Source of the DNA: Mesostigma viride
Taxonomy: Eukaryota > Streptophyta > Mesostigmatophyceae > Mesostigmatales > Mesostigmataceae
Assembly (NCBI GenBank): GCA_009746045.1
Contig: RPFO01000330.1
Coordinates: forward strand, 45,298 to 109,297
DNA: 64,000 nucleotides
Reading direction: 5' to 3'
Both the position numbers and the translations under genes were made by a program. The notes beneath the pieces are model-generated. The model was given only the letters and a program-made list of their open reading frames with translations. It did not search any database and was not told where the DNA came from. Positions 47,301 through 58,023 of this stretch are shown in pieces (the stretch's first letter is position 1; every line of letters starts with the position of its first letter).

Positions 47301-48501
47301 CAATGAACGGCATTGGGTACACAGGCGCCAATCGCCTACGCTGCTCCAGCCCAGCCGGGTTTGCATGCTCAAAAGCAGATTGCACCCCAGCCAGCGGCAT
47401 AGAAAAGGACGCGGGCAACTGCCCGGCAGGCAACATGGGTGCCTGCTGAAAAGAAAGCGGGCTGCGTGCCTGCTTGCCTTTGGTAGCCTCCGCAGCGTTG
47501 ATCTCGACGTCACCCGGCATGGGCGCCCAGAATGGGTCCTCCCGGTACACCATCGCGAATTGGTTGGGGGGCGCCGTCGCCTCCTCACCATGCTTGATGG
47601 CAGCCACCTGGGCCTCCATCGAGTCGGTCTTGCCCGCCATCTCGGCGAAGTGGACCGTCTTGATGCCGGCGGCTGGACACTTGTTCATCAGGTGCCACTT
47701 CGTGTCTGCCCCATGCGACTTCGTGCAGCGGCTTGGACACTCGCGACTAAGGTGCCCATCCTTGTCGCAAAGGTAACATTTACCGCGTGACGGGGTGGGT
47801 GCGCCCAGCGCGCCTTGCACGCCCTGCGCCTCCTGAGTCCCATCCGATGACGGCGGACGACCGCCTCCGCCTCGACCACCACCGCGACCCCGACCACCGT
47901 AGCCACTGCCGCCGCCACCACGACTGACACCGCCGCTGCCACCCTGACCGGCGTTGCCACCACCCTGAGTGCCGACATATTCACCGCGCCCCGCACCAGG
48001 CAGCCGCTGGCCACCCTTGACCGCGATGGCCTTCTCCATCTCAGCCATCTTCTTGCGCATCTCAGCCAGCTCAGACGAGATACCCTTCTCGCCTTCCGCA
48101 CGCTTCCTGAGCAGCCGCTTGAATGCTGCACAGAGAGTCACCAAAGTCCACTCCCCACCGGGCGGCTCCGGAAGATCGATGGCCAGCAGGGGCACTGCAC
48201 TCCGCCATAACCGGCAAGCCTTGGTCTGCGTATAATCAGGCACTTTGCCCGCAAACGCGAGAAGCCGGTCAAGGGAGAAAGCCGGATCCTCACCCTCGGC
48301 GACGGTGAACGCTCCATTCCATTCCGCGATGGCCTTGACGTGCTCAACTGGGTACTCCAGCCGCAGTTGCTGCCACAGCTGCTCTGCCGGGTCGACATCG
48401 AAGATGATCGAGTCGAGATCCGGTGTGCCCATGTCCGTGAGCGCAAACCATATGTCCGTGCGATGACATCGGTCCACGAGCGCTCGGTAATGCTGGACCA
48501 A
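44348..48501 (-). CDS. Retroelement B polyprotein: gag, protease, DNA methyltransferase, RT N-terminus
   Basis: About 1384 codons are open without a stop. Numbering from 48501: capsid-like region with SIIFDVDPAEQLWQQLRLEY (31-50), coiled coil (about 144-160), Gly/Arg-rich segment (164-216), CCHC knuckle CYLCDKDGHLSREC (242-255), protease with Asp-Ser-Gly-Ala at 521-524 and LLGVDVLARA (601-610). The C5 methyltransferase follows (about 755-1080). RT motifs then run MRMATDLRLLN (1300-1310), SSLDLRSGFHQI (1338-1349) and WVRMPFGHRNASAVF (1370-1384) to the CACTA boundary. A single fused gag-pro-MTase-pol frame differs from most elements, which use a frameshift. True start lies upstream; a frameshift near 48530 separates the first gag part. 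Confidence 0.92.
45262..46239 (-). other. C5-cytosine DNA methyltransferase domain, intact
   Basis: About 325 residues with the conserved motif order of C5 methyltransferases: motif I ELFAGIGGGIAGFLAAGG (SAM binding), motif IV GWECQGLSQAGQGRGLADPR with catalytic Cys854 of the frame, motif VI LFENVVAG (Glu897 contacts the target cytosine), motif VIII-like THRLRAYWTNVA, motif IX-like PPAEFREASMGF and motif X-like LIGQAMSVLQVGYVLL. The enzyme family transfers a methyl group from SAM to C5 of cytosine in DNA. The usual Pro before the catalytic Cys is Glu. The region between VIII and IX, the expected target-recognition part, is short (~90 residues). There are no added chromatin domains, so it looks phage/bacterial-like rather than like host DNMT1/CMT enzymes. 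Confidence 0.93.
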
Positions 48502-49535
48502 AACCTGGACCTTCTTCTTGGTCAGGTCATGGAAAAAAGGTGAATAAAATCCATCACCATCTCATGGCGAAGAGGATACCCCGAGGCATAACGATAAGTG
48601 TTACAATGAGCTCGGAAGAGCTCATAGGCTTCCTCTAAAGTCGCACCCGTGCCTGCTGAGGTGAACTTCTCGCGAAGCTCCACCTTGGGCAGCGATGGCA
48701 CACGAGTGGATTCGCCATGCACGCCGTACGGCATGCGGTGGGGTCGCTGGACGTCGTCGCCCTCACCCCATGGTATGCTGGCTACCTCCCGATCGACTTG
48801 GCCCCAGCCGAAGTCTGACCGAGTGCCGCCAAGCCTGGGCCGCCCTGCGGTGCCACCCAACGGCGTTGCTGCCGCCGTCATGGGTGGCCGACCTGTGCTA
48901 AACAAGCCACCTGATGCTCCCCCCCTGGGGGCTGCACCATACCCGCCGCGCCACGATAACGTGCCTTGGTTGGGTGCCCGTAGGTTCCCCCCCAGCGTAT
49001 AAGATGCGTCGGCAGTCGACCGGGTGCCTACCCGACCGACGTTCGGCTGCAGCTCGTCATCCTGCGCCATTTCCCCGTCGCCCCGCCGTTGACCGCTTGG
49101 TCCGACGCGTGGCTGACTGGGCTCAACGTTGCGTAGTGGACCTGTCCCACTGCGCTCTTCGTCGAAGTGTCCGCGTTGGTCGCGCAGCGCCTCATGTCGC
49201 CGCGCTTCCTCGGCAGCGGCCTCCTCGTCGGCAGCCTGCCTGGCCTCGGCGTCGCGTTGGGCCGCAGCTTGGCAGGCGCGTGCAGCTTCCGTGGTTGCCT
49301 CCGCCTGCCGCCGTTGCTCAGCGCGCTCCGTAGCACGCCTCGCTTCAGCCGTAGATTCCGCGCGCTCCAAAGCAAGTCGCACAGTTTCTTCAACAAGCGT
49401 CGCCTGTTGCGATAACTGCGTCGCTTGCTGAGCTCGGAGTGCCGCCAGCTCTGCCGCTTGCTCTTGCAGCAGGCGCAGCACTTGGGTCAGTAAGAGCACC
49501 ACCGTCCCCTGCCGAAGAAAGGGAAGGCGCTCCAT
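48502..49535 (-). CDS. Retroelement B gag N-terminal part
   Basis: From ATG 49535 (MERLPFLRQG). Residues ~10-120 form a long coiled-coil-like helix rich in Ala/Glu/Arg (LLQEQAAELAALRAQQATQL and so on). A disordered Gly/Arg/Pro region follows, then a capsid-like segment (KVELREKFTSAGTGATLEEAYELFRAHC). The frame stops at FIHLFSMT; the expected continuation HDLTKKKVQVLVQHYR lies in another frame, so one base has been lost or gained at the T-run near 48528-48534. This could be a real mutation, an assembly error or a programmed slippage site. Confidence 0.75.
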
Positions 49536-50337
49536 TACCTAACAAAGCGGTGTCCGCACTAGTGCCGAGACGACCGCTGGGCGGGTCAGTTGCTTGACCG
49601 CCCGTAGCTGCCGGCGCTGACCCACCACTGCCTGATATGCTGTGGGGTCAGTTCCTGACATGTTGATGGTGGTATCGACCCTGGAGAGCTCCTGCCCGTC
49701 GGTGTCGACGCCCGTGTTGGCACAGCCTGCGTGGCTTGCCAAAAACGCTGTGACCGACCTAGTGTGATATGACATAAACTGCCACAACCACTACCAAGTA
49801 GCAACGGTCTAATCTGAAAGTGGTTGATCAGGCCACTATGTGTGCTAGTCTTCCCCAGAAAACTGCACACCGTCTCTCTTTGCTGAAATGAAAATGTTCC
49901 TTTGCAGATGGAGTTAGTCTCTTCGAGTAATGAAAAGAGGGCTCTCAGCCGAGGACAAGTAACTGTCCCTCGTGCTTGATGACCACCTTCTTGATCCCCT
50001 TGCGTACCGTCGCGTGCCGCGTTTGAATATCCTTGCTGGGGCGTTAGCTAGACGCTCCAACTACTCTAATTGCGACAATATGATGGTGCAAGAGGGTGCT
50101 TTTGCCTCCCCTGCTATAGAACAATGCTTTCACAACACACACTTTGCACAGTCTGATGATGAAGCCGCACATGCGGAATTTATTGAGAAAGTTAATACAA
50201 TTACAACACGTTGATAGTCTCAATATCGATGCACTCCATGCTCACGAGCCCGCAGTTAGGCAGCGCTCCATGACATGCTACCGGCCTTGCTCCCAAGGAA
50301 AGGGAGAAACACGAAGGCCACTAACGAGAGACTCGAA
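49536..50337. other. Flank of retroelement B with a weak ORF
   Basis: No LTR is recognised next to gag. An 80-codon frame at 49972-50214 on the plus strand has protein-like wording (DPLAYRRVPRLNILAGALARR, SDDEAAHAEFIEKVNTITTR) but lacks an ATG at its start and could be a gene remnant. The rest shows nothing definite. Confidence 0.3.
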
Positions 50338-51601
50338 GAGACTACACGCTGCGTGAGAGTCCTCTTCGACTATGAACCAAACCATTCGTCATGCCACACG
50401 CATGACACACGCCACACTTGTCAGTCCAGCCAGCAATGCCAAAACTATCTTGCTGCCTGAACCATGCAAATAGAAACCGCATTCCAGTTGCCGTCCTGGC
50501 TTTCTACCACACATGCCAACAAAAGCAGGAAGGCATCCCGACAAATCTAAATTGCTACCCTGTTGCCGATCTCATCTCCTAGAGGCTCCGGCATTTCTGT
50601 CCCTGGGAATGTCCGACATTGAGTCACGTCCAGCAAGGTCGAAGCATAATATCCTTCAGACAATCTGCACGCTCACACCTTGCGTGTGAGTGGCCCAGCA
50701 AACATTGCGTCTAATCGTTCCTTTCTAGAAGAAATCCCTTTGTAGGGCTGCCAGCGATTTCGCATTCATTCCAGCGATCTGGCTGCGCACCGCAAATTGT
50801 CCTTTTCCATTTTCTGTCCAGTCCTCATAACGTTGACCCGCTATTCTACACCACAAAGACACCTGGCCTGTCAATAGCCTCGGCGCTGTTGAAGTCCAGC
50901 AGTCCAGCTTCAGCTCCAGCCAGCTGTCCACTAACACGCGTATGATCCTCTCGACGCTGCGCACTTGTGCTGCCGTCCGCTCAAGTCAGTGCTGCGCGCC
51001 CAGCTCAGTGTGCCTGGCCCGGCGCGCGTGCACGTACACTTTCGTCCGCTCTTATGCTGCAAGTGCTAGTGTCCCCCCCCGGTCACTAGCCTTTGTCGAA
51101 AATGCGTAGAAAACAAATTCCTTGCGCACGTCACCGGTCTTGTGCATAGTGGGCGCCGCCCGGATGACATAGCTCGCGTCCGTGACAGCCCTACAAAGGG
51201 ATTTCTTCCAGAAAGGAAATATTAGAAGCTATATTTGCTGGGCCACTCACACGCAAGGTGTGAGCGTGCAGATTGTCTGAAGGATATTATGCTTCGACCT
51301 TGGTGGCCGTGACTCAATGCCGGACATTCCCAGGGACAGAAATGCTGGAGCCTCTACTAGGAGATGAGATCGGCAACAGGGTAGCAATTTAGATTTGTCG
51401 GGATGCCTTCCTACTTTTGTTGGCATGTGTGGTAGAAAGCCAGGACGGCAACTGGAATGCGGTTTCTATTTGCATGGTTCAGGCAGCAAGATAGTTTTGG
51501 CATTCCTGGCTGGACTGACAAGTGTGGCGTGTGTCATGCGTGTGGCATGACGAATGGTTTGGTTCATAGTCGAAGAGGAGTCTCACGCAGCGTGTAGTCT
51601 C
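50338..51601. mobile_element. Fold-back element with ~415-bp inverted arms
   Basis: The left arm 50338-50750 and right arm 51186-51601 are reverse complements with few differences (outer end GAGACTACACGCTGCGTGAG). They enclose a 435-bp loop (50751-51185). The loop is a near-copy, inverted, of 38316-38797. No clear target duplication is seen at the outer ends; a weak direct repeat (CATGACATGCT) lies near 50270 and 51607. No transposase. Long inverted repeats of this kind are typical of fold-back or some Mutator-like elements. Confidence 0.88.
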
Positions 51602-52198
51602 CCCCACATGACATGCTCCCGGGCTTAGCTGGGCATAGCGTGATAGATCACGAGGGTGCAGGTGCGCCCTGGTGCACCCGACTAGAGCAAGGGTAGCTTA
51701 CATTCCCACCCTTGCAGGAAGTAGCTAGCTTAGAATGCATGTATGATTATAGGCCATATGCCCCTTCTCAGGGATATGTGCTACAGATACTCCCAACGGA
51801 GTTATGTTTCTAATTACATGTTTAAATATGGCTAACTAAGGCATCAGCTGGTATAGGGGGCCAATAATAGGCGTACATGTACAAGGCCACGGTGGCTAGG
51901 CCTTACTATTCTACACTACAGTACTGCTGTATTCCCCTAAGCTGGAGGTGCTGGGGCCGCGGGGGCCGCTTGCCAGGGCTTGTGGCCGACGTAGATGGCC
52001 GCCCCCTTCCAGTATACACCGGCTTCCCCGCCGCGATCTGCCGGAGCTGGAGGTAGGTCGGCCATAGCTCCCGTCGCCGTTGTTGCTGCTCTAGGGTCAA
52101 GTCGTCGTCCAGGGTGAAGTGAGTCTTCTCGAGCCGCTTGCGGCGTCCGAGAAAAGAAATCTTGTCCGCCAGGTTCTCAAAGGTGAAGCGGAGGCACC
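51602..52198 (-). mobile_element. L1-type ORF1 retroposon, 3' half (split by retroelement C)
   Basis: On minus: the ORF1 C-terminus starts at the retroelement boundary with LRFTFENLADK, then a K/R-rich block, DDLTLEQQQRRREL and a Gly-His-Lys-Pro-Trp segment to a stop near 51930. The 3' side is a short UTR with hairpin ACTCC-CAAC-GGAGT (51789-51802). The upstream half of the same ORF lies beyond retroelement C at 63519 onward (KLAAHRLPRSRGKAG). The joint reads in frame after removing one GCACC. No ORF2 follows. Confidence 0.75.
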
Positions 52199-52769
52199 TG
52201 TTACGTCGCGTAACAATTCGTTGTAGTCACGGACGTAAATTAGGTCCTTGGCCTCGGTTGTTCCTAGGTTACGTGCAGTTCTAGTTTGGACATGATTGTT
52301 CCCGTAACAGTACTGTGGTATAGTGGGTGCCTTTGGGCGCCGCGCCGCGTACTATATTAGTGGTCCTTATCCTTTTGTAGAATGTAGTGGACCGGCGTGC
52401 ATCTGTGCACCTGCTTGTGTTTCTGTGTTTCTGCAGGCGAGGGCCAGGTCGGCCCGAGCCTGTTGGACCGTTGGTGACCATTTATGCACGTTCCACTCCT
52501 TGTGTGGTCACTCGGCGTGTGTTAAATGAATTAACACATATTAGCTTGGGTCACGGCAGTTTAGTTGTGTTTCCTTCCTCTTTTCCTGGAGTAAACGGGT
52601 TTGATTAAATGGCCTATGGCATATTACAGTAGTACATATGTAAATGCATTGAGATCTGGTTCGTCTCGGTCGTCTTTCGCTAGGGGTGTATATAGAAGCA
52701 GCCTCACTAGTTTAGGTAGTATCAGGACAGGTAGAGGTAGAGGTGGTGGCCGAGGCTTGCGGCGTAACA
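52199..52769 (+). repeat. Retroelement C 5' LTR, 571 bp
   Basis: TGTTACG...CGTAACA, preceded by GCACC. A 104-codon frame starting at 52601 crosses the LTR end into the leader; its coding status is doubtful. The sequence TGGACTCGGAGG directly after the LTR (from 52771) is in the position of a tRNA primer-binding site. Confidence 0.9.
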
Positions 52770-53289
52770 ATGGACTCGGAGGTAGTTTAGATAGAGAGCG
52801 AGACGACGATCCTTTGCAACATACGTCATTGAATCAACCCTTCCGCGGCTGGGAAAAAGAAGACGACACCTACTTGACAGGTAATGGGCGGGTCGCCGTC
52901 AAGCTAGGAGGATAGTGCTGCCTGATTCAGGACACGCCCTGCCTAGACGTTAGACCTGCTCGAAGCGGAAAATCCTTTCGTATATAGCTCCTGTTCCTCG
53001 TCTTGTTTCCTTAGAAAGATGGTTTACTGCCGTAGACAGTTGCTGGTTTTGGTTCGACGATAGAGAGACGGCTAGCGTCTCGTAGATTACCCTTTTTCTG
53101 CATCTTGCCTGCTTTGTATTTAGACGACCCTTCGCCGGACGCAGAATTCTTGAAACCGGATACTTACGACCACCTGGCGCTGGAAACATCGTCCCTACGT
53201 GCGTCGTCAATCTGGTTCGGTTTCAGACACCCGAGATAAGTCGCCTTCTCCTCGTTCTCCTCATTTGACTGCTCAAGACCTACCAGGTG
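52770..53289 (+). other. Retroelement C 5' leader (duplicated at 62946-63465)
   Basis: About 520 bp between the LTR and the first ORF; almost identical to the segment after the second LTR. It contains the presumed primer-binding site at its 5' end. Confidence 0.8.
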
Positions 53290-53296
53290 CGTTACC

Positions 53297-53689
53297 ATGA
53301 GCCAACGGCGATCTTTTACTGCTCCTTCCCATTCTTCTAGCGATAATAGTCTAGCTAAATATTACGTAGTGATTACGCCTCAATGGTCCTCCATTTTCCT
53401 TTCTTGGTCCGACGCTAGGAAGATCGTTCAGAATCGTGTATATAACGTAATTAGGTATAAGAAATTTATGTCCTTTGAAGAAGCTCAGCAGTTCCTTATA
53501 GATCATAGCCAAACAGATTTAGGCCTGCATGTACGCCCTATTCCTCATGGTCGCCCTCCAGTAGAAGCTCTAGTCTTTGCTACCCCTCCTTCTTCTCCCC
53601 CTAAACGGGCTGCATCTGCATCTGCTTCAGATACTCCTCTCACTTTGGAGTTTGGTTCCCTATCCATTACTGTTGTTAAAAAGGATTGA
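53297..53689 (+). CDS. Viroplasmin / RNase H1 N-domain-like leader ORF of retroelement C
   Basis: 130 residues from ATG 53297 in good context (ACCATGAG). Residues ~21-69 (KYYVVITPQWSSIFLSW, then the SFEEAQQFL ending) follow the pattern of the small fold found at the N-terminus of eukaryotic RNase H1 and in caulimovirus inclusion-body proteins, which binds RNA-DNA hybrids or dsRNA: aromatic start, SW-x-D-A/E, basic middle, F-x-S/T-x-E-E-A-x-x-F. The rest is Pro/Ser/Ala-rich. It precedes gag and is the most intact ORF of the element. An RNA-binding or translation-related accessory role is possible, but this is inference. Confidence 0.65.
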   Translation: MSQRRSFTAPSHSSSDNSLAKYYVVITPQWSSIFLSWSDARKIVQNRVYNVIRYKKFMSFEEAQQFLIDHSQTDLGLHVRPIPHGRPPVEALVFATPPSSPPKRAASASASDTPLTLEFGSLSITVVKKD

Positions 53690-53780
53690 TTTTAATTTTG
53701 TTCCTGCTGCAGACCTTCAAGGTTTTTCCTTTTTCCTTTGTTGCTTTCTTCTAGATTCCTATTCCTTTACGTAATTAAAG

Positions 53781-55526
53781 ATGGATCCAGTGGGTGGAGA
53801 TATGTCGCCTATACCTACCAATAATAATAATAATACTACTACTAATAACATAACAATAACAATACTCGTGGTAACCGACGGGACTCCTTGGAAACGGTAC
53901 ACCATCTCACCCTCAAGGTATTCTGCGTACCTCACCTCCTTCTCCTGTTGCTGGTGGTCGCCGTCGTCCCTCAATTACCCCACCTACCTATGAACAACGT
54001 ATTTCCCAAGTCAGATTTAGTGAGGAACCTTCTTTCGTTGTGAACCAGGCCCCTGCCCCTTCTGCAACCTTGGCTCACCCCTCCAGCAGGTCCTCACACA
54101 CTAACAATGCTCCTAGGCCTCCTTCCCACCCTGTGCCTTCAATGCCTGCTATTAACACGGGTCGTACCTCGGCCCCTGTCGGCCCTTCTGGGCGCCCTAG
54201 TGCAGTTCCCTTTTACCCACCTGCTTCCTGGTCCTACCCTGAGACGGCCTATGAGGCTGCCCAGGTTCCTACCCGTGTGGCTGATTTAGAAGTTAATAAT
54301 GATTTCAGTACCATGCCCCTAGATGATAGGAATTATGATCATTTTGCCTATTCCTCTCTTCGTGAGCAATATACTGTCCCTTCTCCTATGGGCACCATCC
54401 GGAAACGGTGGCTCCCTCTAGACCCCTACCCAAGACTTTTCCTATCCCTTCCTTCTATCCCGCTTATGTAGCAGTGGAAGATAGTGGCCCTATGGGAAAA
54501 ACTGATTCTTCTAATCCCCCTAAGCCTCCTGCTCTTCCCCTCTTTGCCAACCTTCCTAAGCTGGATGTCAAGTCTACCCCTCAACAGTTTTTCACCTTCA
54601 TTATGTTGCTCACCCAGAACACAGAGTCCTGGCAGAACCACAATAGGTGGCGCCTCTCTGATGCTGTACTAGTTCCTCATTATCTTACTACCTGCATTAC
54701 TCCTGAACTTGCTAACCTCATCCAGTGTGAGTCTCTTGCCTCTCATGCCTACCCAAACTCTGTAGCAGAATTGTTCAAGCGTTTAGAGAACCATTTAGTC
54801 CCTCCCGATGCAGATTGGCAGGATAGATTATCCTTTGGCACCTTGCAGCAGGGTACCAAGTCCTTCAAAGAATATATGAAAGAGTTTGATGCTCAGATGG
54901 TACGAATTAGGGATTTGTCGGGTGCAGAAGTACGTGCTCGCTTCCTTCAGGGCCTCAGTAGACCCTTATTGCGTGAAGTCAAGCGCCAGTTCTCTGCCTA
55001 CCGTTTTACTGACCTGCCCCTCAAGCATGTGCGCCAGCATCTTTTACGAGTAGCAGATTTCTTCTCCACACCTTCTCTTCCTACCCGTTCCCGTATTAAT
55101 AATATTAGCCTTACCCCTGAGGAGGAGAACTCCTATGTAGAAGAATTAGATATCTGTGTGACTGACCTTTCAGCTCTGGATGTCTCTCATATCACCTGCT
55201 ATCATTGTAAGGAAGTAGGTCATCTTAAACGTGAGTGCCCCAAGTTCCTTTCGGGTGCTCCCCCTCATCCCGACGCTCGCCCTCCTCGTACCCCTCAGCG
55301 TGCTCCTATTCGTCCCACTTCAGGACGCATTCCTTCAGCTACCCCTAGTAGGCTGAATGCTGTGCAGACAGGATCCCCAGGGTTCCCCTATGATAATCAG
55401 GCTCCCGCACCCTCTTCAATCCCTCGTGACCCTCCAGCAGTGGCTTTTCCGCCAGGGTCTTCTTCGGGGTTCGTTCCTATGGATTTGGGGGGGAGGGGGA
55501 ACAGTAGGCCTGTCAGCCGGGGGTAA
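53781..55526 (+). pseudogene. Retroelement C gag
   Basis: Probable start at ATG 53781 (MDPVGGDMSPI); frames shift at least twice before 54410. The intact part (54408-55526) has a gypsy capsid signature (LPKLDVKSTPQQFFTFIML, DRLSFGTLQQGTKSFKEYMKEFDAQ, ARFLQGLSRPLLREV) and a zinc knuckle CYHCKEVGHLKREC. It ends in a Pro-rich tail overlapping the protease frame. Gag forms the particle that packages element RNA. Confidence 0.85.
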
Positions 55527-56036
55527 CCTGGACAGGTCCTTAGATAGTACCCCAGATAATAATTTTTGCTTGCCTGTTTTTATAACCTCTGTAGGAGCTG
55601 AATCATCCCTACCACTACGTGTGCGTCCTCTTATGTTCTTGAATGGTGGCTTAACCGTCCCTCATACTGTTGTAGACCCCTTCCTGCATGCTGATGAACT
55701 CTTGAATGTCTCTGTGTTAGTGGATAGCGGTGCGGCTAGCTCCTTTGTGAGCGAGGCCCTAGTTAGGCGTTTAGGACTAGTCCCTACCCCTCACACAAAA
55801 ACTGTCACTGTCCATTATGCTGACGGTCGCACCAGTCATTCCCCGGGTACGGTGTCCCTTCCCCTGGTCATACAAGGACGTACGGTCAACCTGACGGCCA
55901 CTATAGGCCCTATCACTACAGCTGATGTATTACTAGGATTAGATTGGCACAGGATAATAAAATCACTATTAATTATGATACTATGGTCATTTGGTTTCCA
56001 GATAGCTCTACTGGGTACCAGAACGTCATTATAGAT
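55527..56036 (+). pseudogene. Retroelement C aspartic protease
   Basis: The active-site motif VLVDSGAASSFVSEALVRRLG is followed ~70 residues later by TADVLLGLDWH, the paired signatures of retroviral-type aspartic proteases. The frame overlaps the gag end in a different phase and stops at 56034, ~15 bp before the RT frame opens. Confidence 0.85.
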
Positions 56037-56050
56037 TAGAAAATTTATCC

Positions 56051-57238
56051 TTGGTAGATATTACTCCTCCTACACCTGTTGATCCTCCTGTGAGACCTAT
56101 ACCTGAAGTATTAATGTCCAATGACGAATTGCGATCTGAACTAAAGGAATATGGATACCTATTATGTATGTTCCTTCAGTTAGAAGTACAAGAGATACCT
56201 ATCACTAATAATAGTGTGGATATAGATGTAAATACAGTGGATACAATAGGAGTGGGATTTACTGAAAATGAAATAGTAAGATACATGGCTGTGATAGATT
56301 CCTCAAAAGTATTTGAAGAAAAGACTCCTTCTTATCCTCCTCCTCGTTCTGTTTTACACCGTGTAGTTATCAAGGACGGTGCAGTTCCTACGCACTCTCC
56401 GATGTATAGAATGGGCCCTACAGAATTAAAGGAACTAAAACAGATTTTAGTATCACTATTAGAAGCAGGATTGATAGAGCCTAGTAACTCCCCCTACTCC
56501 GCTGGTGTCCTGTTAGTTCCTAAGCCAAATGGCAAGTTTCGCCTAGTTACTGATTATAGGAAGTTAAACGATATTACTGTGAAGTCTAAATACCCTCTAC
56601 CTCGTATTGATGATATATTTAATAAGGTTAAAGGTTCTACCTGTTTCACAGTACTAGATTGTGCGGATGGTTTTTGGCAACTACGTATAGCTCCTGAGGA
56701 TTGCCACAAAACCGCCTTTGCTACCCCTTTTGGGCATTACCAGTTTAGAGTAGCGGCTATGGGACTCTGTAACTCTCCTGCCTCTTTCCAAATGTTAATG
56801 AATGAAGTGCTTAGACCTGTTATGGGAAATTCCCACCTTCCTCAAGTGTCCTCTGATTTAAAGGATCCTTCCTTCTCCTCTGTTTCTTTATCTGAGCATG
56901 ACCGTTCTTGTGCTCAAGCTTACTTAGATGATATCCTTATTTATTCTCCTGATTTTGAAACGCACCTACGTGATTTAAAGAAAGTATTAGAAATCATGGC
57001 TGAAAATTCTTTATGGGCGCGCCGTGCTAAAGTTCGCTCTGGTAGGAGTGTCCCATTTTTAGGGCACGTCCTGTCAGATGCCGGGGTTGCTACCGACCCT
57101 GACAAGACTAAGTCAATTCAGGAATGGCCTACCCCTACCGACGTTAAAGGTGTACGTAGTTTTCTAGGAATTGCTTCTTACTATAGGCGTTTTATCCCGC
57201 GTTTCGCAACTATAGCAGCCCTATTAATCATCTATTAA
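56051..57238 (+). pseudogene. Retroelement C reverse transcriptase
   Basis: 395 codons. RT motifs: GLIEPSNSPYSAGVLLVPK, FRLVTDYRKLNDITVK, CFTVLDCADGFWQLRIAPED, the AMGLCNSPASFQ block and the active site AYLDDILIYS, then FLGHVLSDAGV and VRSFLGIASYYRRFIPRFA. A ~35-residue insert (SHLPQVSSDLKDPSFSSVSL) precedes YLDD. The stop at 57236 results from a frameshift; the expected continuation follows in another frame. Confidence 0.93.
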
Positions 57239-57998
57239 AGAAGGATATCCCCTTTGTTTGGAGTAGTGAATGTCAGTCGGCTTTTCAGTGTCTAAAATCC
57301 CTACTCCTCTCCCCTCCTGTACTCATCCTACCGGATACTACTAAACCCTTTGTTGTAGCTACAGATGCTAGCAAGGTAGCTATAGGGGGCGTCCTTCTCC
57401 AGGATCAGGGTCAGGGCTTACAGCCAATCGAGTATATCTCTAGGACAATGCTTCCTGCGGAGCGTAACTATCCCGTCACCAGCAAGAACTATTAGCTGTG
57501 GTGTATTGTTGCCACGCGTGGCAGCACTTTCTTAAAGGTGCTCAATTTGATGTTTGTCTGAATGAACCCTGTGAGATTGATCCTTATAGATTAGTTATCC
57601 AGACAGATCACCGCCCTCTTACCCATCTTCTCTCACAACCCAACCTTACCCCTCGTCAAGCGCGCTGGATGGAGTTTTTAGCACAGTTCTCCCCTTTTAA
57701 ACTTCAGTATGTTAAGGGTGTAGATAACATAGTACCAGATGCACTCTCTCGTCGTGCAGATTACTCCTTTTTCGAGGACCTTGATGTTCTCAATACTACT
57801 CTAGTTCCTACTACTATGGGTGTAACCCCGTATGGTGAACTACCTGATGATGAATCCTATGCCTACCTCTTTCATACAGCTGTTCGCATGCCTGATCTCC
57901 TTTCTCACGTAGGACTCTCTCTCCCGTGTGAGGCCCTTCCTGTGGTCTCGGTGGGGGGGAGGGGAAAAATAAAATTTCTATACCGCTTAGCCATATAG
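57239..57998 (+). pseudogene. Retroelement C RNase H and connection
   Basis: Two frames: FVVATDASKVAIGGVLLQD and EYISRTMLPAERNY (57239-57495), then after an indel AWQHFLKGAQFDV, RLVIQTDHRPLTHLL, VKGVDNIVPDALSRR (57498-57998). This is the gypsy RNase H ending in the DALSRR motif before the integrase. Confidence 0.88.
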
Positions 57999-58023
57999 CG
58001 ACTAGGTCAGGAAAGTCTTATGA

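Larger units (their letters stand above)
38803..49535 (-). mobile_element. Retroelement B: Ty3/gypsy encoding a DNA methyltransferase
   Basis: Minus-strand order: gag (49.5-47.7 kb), protease (~46.9), C5 methyltransferase (46.24-45.26), RT, then the CACTA insertion (41093-44347), rest of RT, RNase H, integrase. The 3' end is missing: the integrase breaks off at FLRTQ and runs into the 38316-38797 repeat, so any PHD finger and the 3' LTR are lost. No LTR is recognised upstream of gag. It is related to element A but clearly diverged. One gag frameshift and one in-frame stop in RT are the only defects seen apart from the CACTA insertion and the 3' truncation. Confidence 0.88.
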
